Shown piece by piece: positions 18,156-27,906 of a stretch of 64,000 bases of DNA. This DNA is from Microbulbifer salipaludis (GTDB lineage Bacteria; Pseudomonadota; Gammaproteobacteria; Pseudomonadales; Cellvibrionaceae). Within the stretch, counting starts at the first letter, position 1, and each line of letters begins with the position of its first letter. The notes under the pieces are model-generated. The model ran no database searches. It was not told the DNA's origin and saw only the letters and a list, made by a program, of their open reading frames with translations. The stretch is from contig NZ_JAEKJR010000002.1 of assembly GCF_017303155.1 (NCBI RefSeq), positions 744,001-808,000 of the forward strand, in the 5' to 3' direction. The position numbers were made by a program, and so were the translations under genes.

Positions 18156-19310
18156 ATGAAGATTACCGATATCAAGGTGTATCCCGCCTGGGTAGGGCAC
18201 CGTAACCTTTGCCTGGTGAAGGTGGAAACCGATGCGGGCATTTACGGCTGGGGCGAGTCTGGCCTTTCCAGTCGTGAACTGGCCGTCGCTGGTGCGGTAA
18301 AGCATTTTCGTGAATTTTTGATTGGTCGTGATGCGCGCAACATCGGTGCCTTGTGGCAGGAGATGTACCGCAGCCAGTACTTCGAAGGTGGTCGTGTGCT
18401 CACTGCGGCCATTTCTGCTATCGATATCGCGCTGTGGGATATCGCCGGTAAAGCGCTGAACGTGCCGACCTACCAATTACTGGGCGGCAAGCAGCGCAAT
18501 GAAATCCCACTGTTTGTGACCTCCACCAAGCCCATGGGCCAGGCGCTGCTGGACGATTTCCGCGCGCTGCGCGAGCAGGGCTGGGAAGTGATCCGCGCAA
18601 CCACCGGCGAACACGGCTCCCCCACCGAGCCAACCACGTTTGATGTGCGCAAATCCATTGCCGCCGCAGCCGGAAGCCTGAAGGAAATCCGTCAGGAGCT
18701 GGGGGATGAGTTGGTACTGGGTATCGATTACCACCACCGCCTCTCCGTTGCCGAAACCGCGAGCTTCTGCCAGAAACTGGGCGAGGGCGTGCTCGATTTT
18801 CTGGAAGAGCCGATTCGCGATCAGTCGGTGTCGGCCTATCAGGGGCTGCGCAATATGGTGAATGTGCCCTTTGCCATCGGTGAGGAGTTCGCCAGCAAGT
18901 GGGATTTTCTGCCCTATATCGAAAAAGACATTACCAACTTTGCCCGTATCGACGTGTGCAACGTGGGCGGTTTGACCGAGGCGATGAAAGTGGCCGCGAT
19001 GGCGGAAAGCCATTACATCGACATCATGCCTCATGATCCGCTGGGGCCGGTGTGTACCGCGGCAACCATCCAGATGTGTGCGGCGGTACCGAATCTGTCC
19101 TGGTGTGAAATTGCCCCCTACGACAGCAATAAGTCGGATCACGACAAGTATTTCATCAACCGACCGAAAGAAGTAAATCGGGTGTATCCGGTGGGGGATG
19201 CACCGGGCATCGGTATCGATGTGAACGAGGCAATGATTGCCGAGCAGTCGTTCAAGTTCTGGGAAGCACCGCGGTTGTGCAAGCCGGATGGCAGCTACAC
19301 CAATTGGTAA
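18156..19310 (+). CDS. Galactonate dehydratase-family protein (enolase superfamily)
   Basis: A 384-residue mandelate-racemase-type enolase superfamily member that aligns well with D-galactonate dehydratase DgoD: N-terminal GWGESGLSSRE capping region, AISAIDIALWDIAGK, metal-binding GIDYHHR, FLEEPI and IGEE, and the catalytic pair in MPHDPLGP. It would dehydrate galactonate to 2-keto-3-deoxygalactonate, which the kinase at 28061 and aldolase at 14888 carry on. The usual second-strand lysine motif is replaced by RATTGEHG, as DgoD-like proteins vary here. Fourteen bases follow the SDR stop, so it is in the same operon. D- versus L-galactonate specificity cannot be read from sequence. Confidence 0.82.
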   Translation: MKITDIKVYPAWVGHRNLCLVKVETDAGIYGWGESGLSSRELAVAGAVKHFREFLIGRDARNIGALWQEMYRSQYFEGGRVLTAAISAIDIALWDIAGKALNVPTYQLLGGKQRNEIPLFVTSTKPMGQALLDDFRALREQGWEVIRATTGEHGSPTEPTTFDVRKSIAAAAGSLKEIRQELGDELVLGIDYHHRLSVAETASFCQKLGEGVLDFLEEPIRDQSVSAYQGLRNMVNVPFAIGEEFASKWDFLPYIEKDITNFARIDVCNVGGLTEAMKVAAMAESHYIDIMPHDPLGPVCTAATIQMCAAVPNLSWCEIAPYDSNKSDHDKYFINRPKEVNRVYPVGDAPGIGIDVNEAMIAEQSFKFWEAPRLCKPDGSYTNW

Positions 19311-19360
19311 GAAATCTACTGCGTATGCCGGACGGCGTTCGGCGAGTATCAAAAAATAAA

Positions 19361-21796
19361 ATGAGTGAGACGATGGAAACCACAGCCTTTGCCAAAAAAA
19401 CTACTCGGCCACTGATGCGCTCCGTGTTGAGCCTCGCCATTACCGCGGCAGCTTTGAGCGGACTAGCCGCCTGCTCCGGTGAACGGAAGGGTAGTGAACC
19501 GAGTGAAAGCGCAGTGAGCAGCACAGACTCTAATTTACTGGCGCAGGACTTTGTGCTGGAGAATTTTAACAACGGGGATATTCCCGGGTCTGTTCAGGTC
19601 AACAATGGCACTGCCGATTTGGTGGATGATGGTGCCGGCGGCAAAGCGCTGCAGGTAAAGCTCAACCTTGCCGATAACAACAGCGCCGGCCTGGTCATCA
19701 AGCCGGCGGAAGCCTGGGATTGGAGCGAGTTCTCGGATTTCAATCTCGCGTTTGATGTGGCCAACCACGGTGAGGAATCGGTACAGATCGATGTCACCAT
19801 GGGCGATAAAAATGGTGATTTCTATACTCGTGGCTTGGTGGTGCCTGCGGACGGCACTTCGCGCACATACTACGCCAAACTGCATGGACACGATCAGGAA
19901 GATCCCAAGGCGGCAGCCCAGAACGAATTCAACTTCGCCTCTGGCCTGCGCTCCAACCCGCCTACCTGGCAGTCCGACGACATCATGCTGCATTCCTTCT
20001 GGGGTAAAAAACTACTGGATCTGTCCGGTATTACCCAGATCGCTTTTGGCTCTGATGGCAGCCTGAGCAATCGTCAGTACACCATCGACAATCTGCGCTT
20101 GCGGGCAAACCCGGAGATGGATAAAAACTTCCTCACCGGCCTGCTGGACAAATACGGCCAGAACGCCAAGGTGGACTACGCAGGCAAGATCCACTCGGAC
20201 GAAGAGCTGAAGACAGTCGTCGAGGAAGAGCTTGCCAGTCTTTCCGGAAAACCCAATGCGGATCGCTCCAAATTCAGCGGCTGGAAGAACGGCCCGCAAC
20301 TGGAAGCCACCGGTTATTTCCGCACAGAAAAGGTCAACGGCAAGTGGGCCATTGTAGATCCGGAGGGGTATCTTTACTTCTCCACCGGGATCGACATTAT
20401 CCGTCTGTCGAACTCTTCCACGATCACCGGTTACGACTACGACCAGGCGCTGATCCCCAAGCGCAGTGCCGATGAAGTGATTGCGGAAGACGATCAGCCC
20501 CTGAACCGTGTCAATGAAGAAGCCTGGGCCACACGCGAACTGATCTCTGAAACCCGCGCGAACATGTTCAACTGGTTGCCGGGTTACGATGATGAGTTGG
20601 GTAATCACTACGGCTACCGCCGTGAAACCCAGTCCGGTCCGTTGAAGCACGGCGAGACCTTCAGTTTCTACAGTGCCAACCTCGAGCGTCGCTACGGAGA
20701 AACCTATCCCGAATCTTATCTGGACACCTGGCAGAAGGTGACGGTTGATCGCATGCTGGATTGGGGATTTACCTCCCTCGGCAACTGGGCTGCGGACCCT
20801 TTTTACGAGCAGCAGCGCATTCCATTTGTAGCCTTTGCGGACATTATTGGTGAGTTCAGCACACTGAGCAGTGGCTTTGATTTCTGGCATCCTGTGCCTG
20901 ACCCATACGATCCGCGTTTTTATGAGCGCGCGGTGGTCGCTGCCAAGTCTGTGAACCAGCAGATCCAGGGCAGTCCCTGGTGCATGGGCATTTTCTTCGA
21001 CAATGAGCAGAGCTTCGGCCGCCTCGAGAGTGACGAGCTGCATTACGGTATCGTGATTAACACCTTGTCGCGCGATGCGTCTGATACACCGGCCAAAGGT
21101 GCATTCACCAAAGTACTGAAAGACAAGTACCGCACCATCGATGCGTTGAACAAGGCCTGGAATAAAAAAGTGGATTCCTGGGAAGCGTTCGAGAAGGGTA
21201 TGGATTCCGCGCTCACCACCGATGCCCAGCGCGAAGACTACGCGACTCTGTTGTTCGAATACGGCAACCAGTACTTCGGCACCATCAACAAGGCGATGAA
21301 GTCCGTTATGCCGAATCACCTGTATCTCGGCTCCCGTCTACCGAGCTGGGGTATGCCGCCGGAAATCGTCAAGGCGGCGGGCAAGAATGTGGACATCATC
21401 AGCTACAACCTCTACGAGGAAGGGCTGGTGCCGTCCAAGTGGGATTTCCTCGCTGAAATCGACAAGCCCAGTCTGATTGGTGAGTTCAGTTTCGGTTCCG
21501 ACGATCAGGGGCACTTCCACCCAGGTATCGTGATTTCCGCAGATCAGAAAGACCGTGGCCGTATGTTCAAGAACTATATGCACTCGTTTATCGATAACCC
21601 CTGGTTTGTGGGTGTGCATATGTTCCAGTACATGGATTCCCCGATCACCGGCCGCGCCTACGACGGTGAGAACTATGCCAATGGCTTTGTATCGGTGGCG
21701 GATGTTCCTTACGCGGAACTAGTCAAGGCGGCCAAGGAAGTCCATGAGGGGCTGTATGAGCGCCGCTTTGGCGATGTGAAGTCGGAAAAAGAGTAA
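19361..21796 (+). CDS. GH50 beta-agarase, lipoprotein
   Basis: An 811-residue agarase of family GH50. It has a lipoprotein signal with lipobox GLAAC (Cys38), a Ser-rich tether, an N-terminal CBM-like beta-sandwich (about 60-260, DFVLENFNNGD onward) and a catalytic TIM barrel with acid/base FFDNEQSF (Glu549) and nucleophile LIGEFSFGS (Glu708). The 159-residue separation is close to that in Saccharophagus Aga50D. GH50 enzymes release neoagarobiose from agarose and neoagarooligosaccharides, so this membrane-anchored enzyme would finish what the secreted GH16 begins. ATG 19361 (or 19373) fits the signal peptide; earlier in-frame starts add non-signal residues. Last gene of the transporter operon, followed by a terminator. 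Confidence 0.92.
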   Translation: MSETMETTAFAKKTTRPLMRSVLSLAITAAALSGLAACSGERKGSEPSESAVSSTDSNLLAQDFVLENFNNGDIPGSVQVNNGTADLVDDGAGGKALQVKLNLADNNSAGLVIKPAEAWDWSEFSDFNLAFDVANHGEESVQIDVTMGDKNGDFYTRGLVVPADGTSRTYYAKLHGHDQEDPKAAAQNEFNFASGLRSNPPTWQSDDIMLHSFWGKKLLDLSGITQIAFGSDGSLSNRQYTIDNLRLRANPEMDKNFLTGLLDKYGQNAKVDYAGKIHSDEELKTVVEEELASLSGKPNADRSKFSGWKNGPQLEATGYFRTEKVNGKWAIVDPEGYLYFSTGIDIIRLSNSSTITGYDYDQALIPKRSADEVIAEDDQPLNRVNEEAWATRELISETRANMFNWLPGYDDELGNHYGYRRETQSGPLKHGETFSFYSANLERRYGETYPESYLDTWQKVTVDRMLDWGFTSLGNWAADPFYEQQRIPFVAFADIIGEFSTLSSGFDFWHPVPDPYDPRFYERAVVAAKSVNQQIQGSPWCMGIFFDNEQSFGRLESDELHYGIVINTLSRDASDTPAKGAFTKVLKDKYRTIDALNKAWNKKVDSWEAFEKGMDSALTTDAQREDYATLLFEYGNQYFGTINKAMKSVMPNHLYLGSRLPSWGMPPEIVKAAGKNVDIISYNLYEEGLVPSKWDFLAEIDKPSLIGEFSFGSDDQGHFHPGIVISADQKDRGRMFKNYMHSFIDNPWFVGVHMFQYMDSPITGRAYDGENYANGFVSVADVPYAELVKAAKEVHEGLYERRFGDVKSEKE

Positions 21797-21828
21797 ACGC
21801 GCCTACGGCAAACCTAGGGCGATGAACG

Positions 21829-21866
21829 AAAGCGCGCTGTCCGCGAGGGCATCGCGCTTTTTTTTT
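21829..21866 (+). terminator. Rho-independent terminator after the GH50 gene
   Basis: AAAGCGCG pairs with CGCGCTTT around a 16-nt loop and runs into a stretch of nine T residues. Confidence 0.85.
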
Positions 21867-21933
21867 GGCAAAACTGTGGGTTATGCCTGGCCTGTGGCAC
21901 TAAAGGATTTACATTGCGTTTGGATGACTGTAG

Positions 21934-21962
21934 ATTGTTGACAAAATGTGCTTTGTAAACAG
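21934..21962. promoter_or_regulatory. Probable GntR operator, site 5, plus degenerate neighbour
   Basis: ATTGTTGACAAA at 21934-21945, followed 7 bases later by TTGTAAACAG (21953-21962), a weaker match with the same arm layout. The spacing puts the two on similar helix faces. About 490 bp upstream of the cycloisomerase gene, so it may act through a loop with site 6 or serve an unseen transcript. Confidence 0.5.
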
Positions 21963-21966
21963 AATA

Positions 21967-22351
21967 GTGAACACTCGACCCGGATAACAGAATGGCAAGC
22001 TGCTCATCCTTCATATTGGGTTTTTTGTAGTATTTTTTTCTCTAGCTAAATGGTTTCTTGGGGTGGTGGCGCTAGAGACGAGCTGCCGTCAGTCGGATGT
22101 TGATGGGGCAGAGCATTCAGGTGCTGCCGGTCAGCTCGAAAACCTTCCGCTAAACCTGGCTGTCGCACACGGGATTTCGGTGGGGGGCGAGGATCACCGG
22201 GCGTCGCTTTCACGTCTGCAGGTGGATGCCGGGGCTTCGCCTGTGAGGGCGGTCTTCTCCAGAATCACCTACGAGCCTGGGCTGAACTTCAGTCGGGGTG
22301 CGGCTGGAATTGGAGCCGCGTCGGAGCAGGCAAAAAAAGTGATTGATGTTA
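21967..22351. other. Long leader region with no recognised gene
   Basis: About 380 bases bounded by operator sites 5 and 6. A 98-codon frame (22063-22359) exists but has no Shine-Dalgarno, no recognisable motif and runs through operator site 6, so I treat it as chance. T-rich tracts at 22018-22040 are visible. It may be an untranslated leader or a regulatory spacer. Confidence 0.35.
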
Positions 22352-22363
22352 ATTGTTAACAAT
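22352..22363. promoter_or_regulatory. Probable GntR operator, site 6 (ATTGTTAACAAT)
   Basis: A perfect 12-bp palindrome, the best match to the consensus in the window, 83 bp before the cycloisomerase ATG and in front of the whole anhydrogalactose operon. Confidence 0.7.
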
Positions 22364-22445
22364 ATACAATGGTTTCATTGATTGAGGTCGAATCATTAGA
22401 AGTGTTGAAGTGCTAATAAAAAATCACGGATTTTGGGGTTCCTCC

Positions 22446-23585
22446 ATGTTGATGGAAGTACAAGAGCAGGCCGCAGAGCTGCTGTCTTCGAGCACCATCG
22501 CTGCCACCAAGGTTGAGTATTACCAGATTCCTCTGGCGGAAGTACTCTCCGATGCGCGCCACGGTGACCATACCCACTTTGAAGTGCTGGTGTTTCGTGT
22601 GCGTTGCCAGGATGGCCTCGAAGGCGTGGGGTACACCTACACCGGCGGCCGCGGTGGTCTTGCCATTTACTCCCTGTTACAGGATGACATTCAGCCGCTG
22701 CTGGAAGGCCGCGATGCGTCGGACATCCTTGCTATCTGGGAGGGCATTCAGTCCCATCTCCATTATGTGGGCCGCGGTGGTTTGCTGAGCTTTGCGCTGT
22801 CAGCGGTAGATATCGCTTTGTGGGATCTGCGCTGCAAGCGTCTTGAGCTACCGCTGTGGAAAGTAGCTGGTGGTGCGGGCAATACCACCAAGTGTTATGC
22901 CGGCGGTATCGACCTGAATTTCTCCGAGACCAAACTGCTGGACAATATTTCCAACTACCTGGCCCGCGGGTTCAACGCGGTGAAGATCAAGGTCGGTAAG
23001 GAAAATTACAGGGAAGATGTTGCGCGGGTAGAGGCGGTGCGCAAGCTGATTGGTGACGACGTCACCTTCATGGTGGATGCGAACTACTCGATGACCATTG
23101 AGCAGGCGGTACGCTTTGGCCGCGCCATCGATCACTGCGATATTACCTGGTTCGAAGAGCCCACCATCCCCGATGACTATCTGGGGTATGGCCGTATTGC
23201 TGAGGCCATCAATATTCCCCTGGCGATGGGTGAGAATCTGCACACGGTGCATGAGTTCACTTACGCCATCGCGCAATCCAAGCTCGGATTTCTACAGCCG
23301 GATGCGTCCAATATCGGTGGTATCACCGGATGGTTGAAAGTCGCTGAGCTGGCCTACGCGCACAACCTGCCGGTGTGCAGCCACGGGATGCACGAATTGC
23401 ATGTGTCGCTGATGGCAAGCCAGCCCCACGCGGGCTACCTGGAAGTGCACTCTTTCCCCATAGACGAATACACGACCCGTCCGATCGTGCTGGAAAACGG
23501 CCGCGCTGTTGCCTCCAGCGAGCCGGGTACCGGGGTGACTTTTGATGAAACCCTGCTGCGACCACACCTGGTCAAGCACTCTTAA
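22446..23585 (+). CDS. 3,6-anhydro-L-galactonate cycloisomerase
   Basis: A 379-residue enolase superfamily enzyme closely resembling the characterised Vibrio EJY3 cycloisomerase. Shared runs include LSDARHGDHTHFE, GYTYTGGRGG, LHYVGRGG, AVDIALWDL, the KIKVGKEN lysines, metal ligands MVDANY, FEEPT and MGENLH, plus QPDASNIGGITGWLK and CSHGMHELH. It ring-opens 3,6-anhydro-L-galactonate to 2-keto-3-deoxy-L-galactonate in the cytoplasm. First gene of a four-gene operon covering the full upper anhydrogalactose route. ATG 22446 is chosen; GTG 22410 is in frame but weaker, and the first 25 or so residues have no counterpart in the Vibrio enzyme. Confidence 0.92.
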   Translation: MLMEVQEQAAELLSSSTIAATKVEYYQIPLAEVLSDARHGDHTHFEVLVFRVRCQDGLEGVGYTYTGGRGGLAIYSLLQDDIQPLLEGRDASDILAIWEGIQSHLHYVGRGGLLSFALSAVDIALWDLRCKRLELPLWKVAGGAGNTTKCYAGGIDLNFSETKLLDNISNYLARGFNAVKIKVGKENYREDVARVEAVRKLIGDDVTFMVDANYSMTIEQAVRFGRAIDHCDITWFEEPTIPDDYLGYGRIAEAINIPLAMGENLHTVHEFTYAIAQSKLGFLQPDASNIGGITGWLKVAELAYAHNLPVCSHGMHELHVSLMASQPHAGYLEVHSFPIDEYTTRPIVLENGRAVASSEPGTGVTFDETLLRPHLVKHS

Positions 23586-23597
23586 TAGGTGATGTTC

Positions 23598-24629
23598 ATG
23601 CAAGCTCAAGCTGCTCAGTATGTCGGCAACAAATCGTTTGAAGTTGTAGAAGGGCGCTGTGAAGCGCCGGCGGCGGATGAGGTTCGCCTGAAAGTGGGTT
23701 ATGTGGGTATCTGTGGTACCGACATGCATATCTATCACGGCGTGATGGATCAACGTGTAAAGCCACCGCAGGTTGTCGGCCATGAAATGTCTGGCGTTGT
23801 GGATGCGGTGGGTGAGAACGTAAAAGACTACAGCGTCGGTGAGCGCGTTGTAGTGCGCCCACTGGACTACTGTGGCGATTGCCCGGCGTGTAACGAGGGT
23901 CAAAGCCATGTCTGCCATAACCTGAAGTTTATGGGCATCGACTCCGTGGGAGCGTTCCAGAGCTTTTGGAACGTCAAGGCCCGTACCCTGCACAAGCTGC
24001 CGGAAAACGTCTCCTTGCAGCAGGGCGCACTGATCGAACCGCTGGCCGTTGCTTGCCACGATATTTCCCGCGCGCGCCTGAAAGCGGGCGAGAAGGCTGT
24101 CATTCTTGGCGGTGGACCCATCGGCCAGCTGGTGGCCCAGGTCGCCCTCGGCATTGGTGCCGAGGTGATGATTTCTGAGCCCAGCCCCGAGCGCCGCGCA
24201 TTTGCGGAACAAACCGGTGCGCTGGCGGTTAACCCCATCGAGCAAGATCTGAAAGCGGCGGTGGAAGACTGGACCCAGGGCAAGGGCGCCGATGTGGTGT
24301 TTGAGGTTTCCGGCGTGCAGCCGGCGGTCGATGCCATGACCGAGATTGCGGCCGTACGCGGACGCATCTGCATGGTCGCCATCCACTCACAGAAGCCGCA
24401 GCTGGATCTGTTCAAGTTCTTCTGGCGCGAGCTGGAGCTGGTGGGTGCGCGTGTGTACGAAGCACAGGATTTCGAGCAGGCCATCGACATGGTTGCCAGT
24501 GGCAAGATCGACCTGGTTCCGTTTATCAGCAAGGTCGCGCAACTGAACGATATCGGTAGTGCCTTTGCCTCCATGGACGGTAACCCGTCGGGCATGAAGG
24601 CGCTGGTAGCGTGTGGAGCCGAGGACTGA
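23598..24629 (+). CDS. Zinc-dependent dehydrogenase, probable 2-keto-3-deoxy-L-galactonate 5-dehydrogenase
   Basis: A 343-residue medium-chain alcohol dehydrogenase with catalytic zinc ligands in CGTDMHIYHG and GHEMSG, four structural-zinc cysteines in CGDCPACNEGQSHVC, and a Rossmann GGGPIGQ. Enzymes of this type next to the cycloisomerase oxidise C5 of 2-keto-3-deoxy-L-galactonate to the 2,5-diketo acid in agar degraders. It is also related to L-galactonate/L-threonine-type dehydrogenases. ATG 23598 is chosen because AGGTGAT is 6 bases upstream. The 12-base gap from the cycloisomerase places it in the same operon, immediately before the reductase that would complete the C5 epimerisation. Confidence 0.85.
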   Translation: MQAQAAQYVGNKSFEVVEGRCEAPAADEVRLKVGYVGICGTDMHIYHGVMDQRVKPPQVVGHEMSGVVDAVGENVKDYSVGERVVVRPLDYCGDCPACNEGQSHVCHNLKFMGIDSVGAFQSFWNVKARTLHKLPENVSLQQGALIEPLAVACHDISRARLKAGEKAVILGGGPIGQLVAQVALGIGAEVMISEPSPERRAFAEQTGALAVNPIEQDLKAAVEDWTQGKGADVVFEVSGVQPAVDAMTEIAAVRGRICMVAIHSQKPQLDLFKFFWRELELVGARVYEAQDFEQAIDMVASGKIDLVPFISKVAQLNDIGSAFASMDGNPSGMKALVACGAED

Positions 24630-24672
24630 GCTGTCCTGGGTATTCCCGGAATAGAATTGAGAGAGTAAAACG

Positions 24673-25437
24673 ATGTTGGAACAATTCAGCCTTGCCGGCA
24701 AAAAAGCTCTGGTGACCGGTTGTAACCGCGGGATCGGTAAAGCCATGGCCGTTGCCCTGGCGGAAGCGGGAGCGGATGTGATCGGCGTATCCGCCAATCT
24801 GGACCTGAACGATTCCGAAGTGGGCCGCGAAGTGGCGGCCGTGGGCAAACAGTTTTTCCCTTACCAGTGCGATTTCTCCGACCGCAGTTCCCTTTACGGT
24901 TTTATCGACAAGGTGAAAAGCGAACACGCTAAGATTGATATTCTGGTCAATAACGCTGGTACCATTCTGCGTGCGCCGGCGGCGGAGCACGGGGATGACC
25001 TGTGGGACAAGGTGATCGAAGTCAACCTGAATGCCCAGTTCATTCTGAGCCGTGAAATCGGCAAGGAAATGGTTGCGCAGGGTTCCGGCAAGATCATTTT
25101 CACTGCCTCTCTGCTGACCTTTCAGGGCGGTATTACCGTACCGGGTTACGCGGCCAGTAAAGGTGCCATTGGTCAGATCACTATGGCGCTTTCCAACGAG
25201 TGGGCGTCGAAAGGTGTCAACGTGAATGCCATCGCCCCGGGTTATATCGCCACCGATAACACCCAGGCGCTGCGCGAAGACAGTGAGCGCGCCGCGAGCA
25301 TTCTCGCGCGTATTCCCCAGGGCCGCTGGGGGCAACCCGAAGACTTCAAGGGGCCGGTGGTATTCCTGGCTTCCGAAGCTTCCAATTATATGAATGGCAG
25401 CGTCCTCCTGGTGGACGGTGGCTGGATGGGGAGATAA
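24673..25437 (+). CDS. SDR reductase, probable 2,5-diketo-3-deoxy-L-galactonate reductase (KduD-like)
   Basis: A 254-residue classical SDR of the KduD/2-deoxy-gluconate dehydrogenase group: TGCNRGIGK cofactor loop, NNAGTI, catalytic Ser in TASLLTF, YAASKG, and the [10 protein letters not shown] loop followed by [15 protein letters not shown]. In the agar pathway it reduces the C5 ketone of 2,5-diketo-3-deoxy-L-galactonate to give 2-keto-3-deoxy-D-gluconate, so that together with the preceding dehydrogenase C5 is inverted. The product enters the kinase/aldolase steps. It has an AGAGAG ribosome site and is 2 bases from the next gene. Confidence 0.86.
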   Translation: MLEQFSLAGKKALVTGCNRGIGKAMAVALAEAGADVIGVSANLDLNDSEVGREVAAVGKQFFPYQCDFSDRSSLYGFIDKVKSEHAKIDILVNNAGTILRAPAAEHGDDLWDKVIEVNLNAQFILSREIGKEMVAQGSGKIIFTASLLTFQGGITVPGYAASKGAIGQITMALSNEWASKGVNVNAIAPGYIATDNTQALREDSERAASILARIPQGRWGQPEDFKGPVVFLASEASNYMNGSVLLVDGGWMGR

Positions 25438-25439
25438 CT

Positions 25440-26894
25440 ATGGCTCTCGAATTAAAAACCAACGTCAACTTTGTGAACGGCGAGTATGTTGCTTCCAAGG
25501 CCGACGGCACCATTGAAGTACTGAACCCGAGCACCGGAGAAGTGCTAGGCAGTATTCCCAAAGGCTGTGCGGAAGACGCAGACGTTGCACTGCAGGTCGC
25601 CAAAGACGCGCAAAAGCCCTGGGCCAAACGCACCGCGCGCGATCGCGCGGCAGTACTGCGCAAGTTCGCGGCGGCCATTCGTGCGGAAACAGAATCGCTG
25701 GCGGAGCTGCTGGTAAAAGAGCAGGGCAAACTGATCGGTGTCGCCCGCGATGAAGTCAACGCGACCGCGACCTTTATCGAATACGCCTGCGATAATGCGC
25801 TGACCCTGGAAGGCAACATTCTGCCCTCGGACAACGAAGACGAAAAAATCTATATCCACAAGGTTCCGCGGGGCGTTGTGGTGGCGATTACCGCCTGGAA
25901 CTTTCCGCTGGCACTGGCCGGCCGCAAGATCGGCCCGGCGCTGATCACCGGCAACACCATTGTGATCAAGCCAACCCAGGAAACCCCGCTCACCACCATG
26001 GAGCTTGGGCGTATTGCCAATGAAGCGGGCGTTCCCGCCGGTGTGCTGAACATCGTCAATGGTGAAGGCTCGATTGTCGGCCAGGCCCTGTGCGAAAGCC
26101 CGCTGACTGCGATGATCACCATGACCGGCAGCACCCGTGCCGGCCAGATCATTCACCAGGCCAGTGGCAAGCACATGATTCCGGTGATGCTGGAACTGGG
26201 TGGCAAGGCGCCGTTTATCGTGATGGAAGATGCGGACCTGGATAAAGCCGCGGAAGCCGCACTGTGGACCCGCTACGCCAACTGTGGACAGGTGTGCACC
26301 TGCGCTGAGCGCCTGTATGTGCACGAAAGCGTGTACGACGCGTTTATGGACAAATTCCTGCCAAAGGTGAAGGCCCTCAAGGTGGGCAACCCGCTGGATG
26401 AGTCCTCGCAGATGGGGCCTAAAGTCAACGCCCGTGAGATAGAACACATTCACGAGCTGGTACAGCAAAGTATTGCTCAGGGCGCGGAGCTGGCAACCGG
26501 CGGCAAGCCTGCTCAGGTGGCCGGGTTTGAAGGTGGCAACTGGTACGAGCCCACCGTGCTGACCAACGTGCAGCAGGACAACATTCTGGTGCACGAGGAG
26601 ACCTTTGGTCCGATTCTGCCAGTGGTCAAGATCTCCAGTATCGATGAAGTGATCGCCTACACCAACGACAGTGAGTATGGCCTGTCTGCCTACCTGTTCA
26701 CCGAAAACCTGCGTTACATCCATCAGTCTATTGCGGAAATGGAAGTAGGCGAAGTTTACGTAAACCGCGGGATTGGCGAGCAGCACCAAGGCTTCCACAA
26801 CGGCTGGAAGTTGTCCGGTATCGGTGGTGAGGATGGTCGCTACGGCCTTGAGCAGTACGTGGACAAGAAAACGGTTTACCTCTCGGAAGTTTGA
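25440..26894 (+). CDS. 3,6-anhydro-L-galactose dehydrogenase (AldA-like aldehyde dehydrogenase)
   Basis: A 484-residue aldehyde dehydrogenase of the lactaldehyde dehydrogenase (AldA) group: [19 protein letters not shown] with the general-base Glu, [13 protein letters not shown] with nucleophile Cys286, and a C-terminal [21 protein letters not shown] stretch shared with known anhydrogalactose dehydrogenases. It oxidises 3,6-anhydro-L-galactose to the anhydro-galactonate used by the cycloisomerase three genes upstream. Since its substrate is the first in the pathway, the operon encodes the route in reverse order. GGGGAGAT precedes the ATG. A strong terminator follows at 26941. Confidence 0.9.
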   Translation: MALELKTNVNFVNGEYVASKADGTIEVLNPSTGEVLGSIPKGCAEDADVALQVAKDAQKPWAKRTARDRAAVLRKFAAAIRAETESLAELLVKEQGKLIGVARDEVNATATFIEYACDNALTLEGNILPSDNEDEKIYIHKVPRGVVVAITAWNFPLALAGRKIGPALITGNTIVIKPTQETPLTTMELGRIANEAGVPAGVLNIVNGEGSIVGQALCESPLTAMITMTGSTRAGQIIHQASGKHMIPVMLELGGKAPFIVMEDADLDKAAEAALWTRYANCGQVCTCAERLYVHESVYDAFMDKFLPKVKALKVGNPLDESSQMGPKVNAREIEHIHELVQQSIAQGAELATGGKPAQVAGFEGGNWYEPTVLTNVQQDNILVHEETFGPILPVVKISSIDEVIAYTNDSEYGLSAYLFTENLRYIHQSIAEMEVGEVYVNRGIGEQHQGFHNGWKLSGIGGEDGRYGLEQYVDKKTVYLSEV

Positions 26895-26940
26895 GCTACT
26901 TCCGGACTCTTCCTTTCATCTCATCAGGATGGATACTTTG

Positions 26941-26965
26941 CGGGGACATTGGTCCCCGTTTTTTT
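26941..26965 (+). terminator. Terminator of the anhydrogalactose operon
   Basis: CGGGGAC-attg-GTCCCCG followed by seven T residues. Confidence 0.9.
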
Positions 26966-27006
26966 GACGTTGATTAGGCGTTGAAGGTAGTAAAACGTTC
27001 GTGCAC

Positions 27007-27031
27007 AAAAAAGCCCGGCACCTGGCCGGGC
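27007..27031 (-). terminator. Terminator of the gntR gene
   Basis: On the minus strand GCCCGGC-caggt-GCCGGGC followed by six T residues, just beyond the regulator stop. It is back to back with the terminator of the convergent operon. Confidence 0.9.
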
Positions 27032-27053
27032 TTCAGTAACCTTTTTTTACAGG

Positions 27054-27662
27054 TTACTTGATATTTGCGCGCAGCGCGGTAGTGGCCACGTTGATTTTGT
27101 TGGCCCTGAGTGCGTCGAGAATAGCGCGGTGCTCATCGACACAGTCTTTTGGCTGGGAGATACGTTTGTAGTTCATGCGCATGCGCAGCACGATGGGATA
27201 CCACAGGTTGGTCAGCTCATCGCCACCGGCGGCGTGTACCAGGTAGCGGTGAAAATCGATATCTGCTTTGGTGACCTCGTTAAATTCCTGCGCGTCGAAG
27301 GCGTCCTGCAGGCGGTCCAGAATGTCTTCCAGCTCGGCAAAGTCCATCTCGCTCAGCTTGCCTTTCAGCTGGGAAATGGCGAACACCTCGATACGGCGAC
27401 GGATGTCGATCATCAGCTCCTGCATGGACGGGGTCAGTACGCTGTTTACCGACACCCCGCAGTTGTTCTTGGCAACCAGCAGGCCCTCTTTTGTGAGCTG
27501 CAGCAGTACGTCGCGCACCGGCCCACGGGAGACGCCGAAGCGATTGGCGAGCTGCTGCTCGTTCAGTTTGGTGGTGGGTGCGAGTTCTCCGGAAATGATG
27601 TCGGAGCGCAGTTGGTCCGCGATCTGCTCGCGCACCGGAATGATCTTTGTGGCTTCACGCAT
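27054..27662 (-). CDS. GntR-family transcriptional regulator, FadR/FCD subfamily
   Basis: A 202-residue regulator with an N-terminal winged helix (about 8-72; SDIISGELAPTTKLNEQQLANRFGVSRGPVRDVL is the typical recognition region) and an all-helical FCD ligand domain (about 78-200). The FCD metal site is indicated by DIDFHRYLVH and DEHRAI. Such proteins usually repress sugar-acid operons and release DNA when the pathway intermediate binds. It lies between the anhydrogalactose operon and the kinase gene. The TTGTTnACAA palindromes across region 1 have the size and symmetry expected of its operators. The effector is probably a keto-deoxy acid or anhydrogalactonate; that is inference. Confidence 0.9.
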   Translation of the reverse strand: MREATKIIPVREQIADQLRSDIISGELAPTTKLNEQQLANRFGVSRGPVRDVLLQLTKEGLLVAKNNCGVSVNSVLTPSMQELMIDIRRRIEVFAISQLKGKLSEMDFAELEDILDRLQDAFDAQEFNEVTKADIDFHRYLVHAAGGDELTNLWYPIVLRMRMNYKRISQPKDCVDEHRAILDALRANKINVATTALRANIK

Positions 27663-27906
27663 GATGGATTCTGCTCACCATTTATCTTGGGGTGGGGAAG
27701 AGGCCTCTCCCACCGTGTCTTACATTGAATTCAGCCGCCCCCTGTGAGCCCTCCACAGTGGTCGATCCTGTGGGGGAGCTGACCGAAGGAGGGTGACAGC
27801 CCCTGCTGCCCGCGATTGACAAGGCAATGCGGATGCTTGGAATAAATCTACAACAAGACCCGGATAAACAGATAGTACCCCAGGCCGCAAGAAAAATCGC
27901 TATCTA

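Noticed and set aside
22063..22359. 98-codon open frame before the cycloisomerase operon
   Set aside because: No ribosome site or recognisable motif, odd composition, and it runs through the perfect operator palindrome at 22352.
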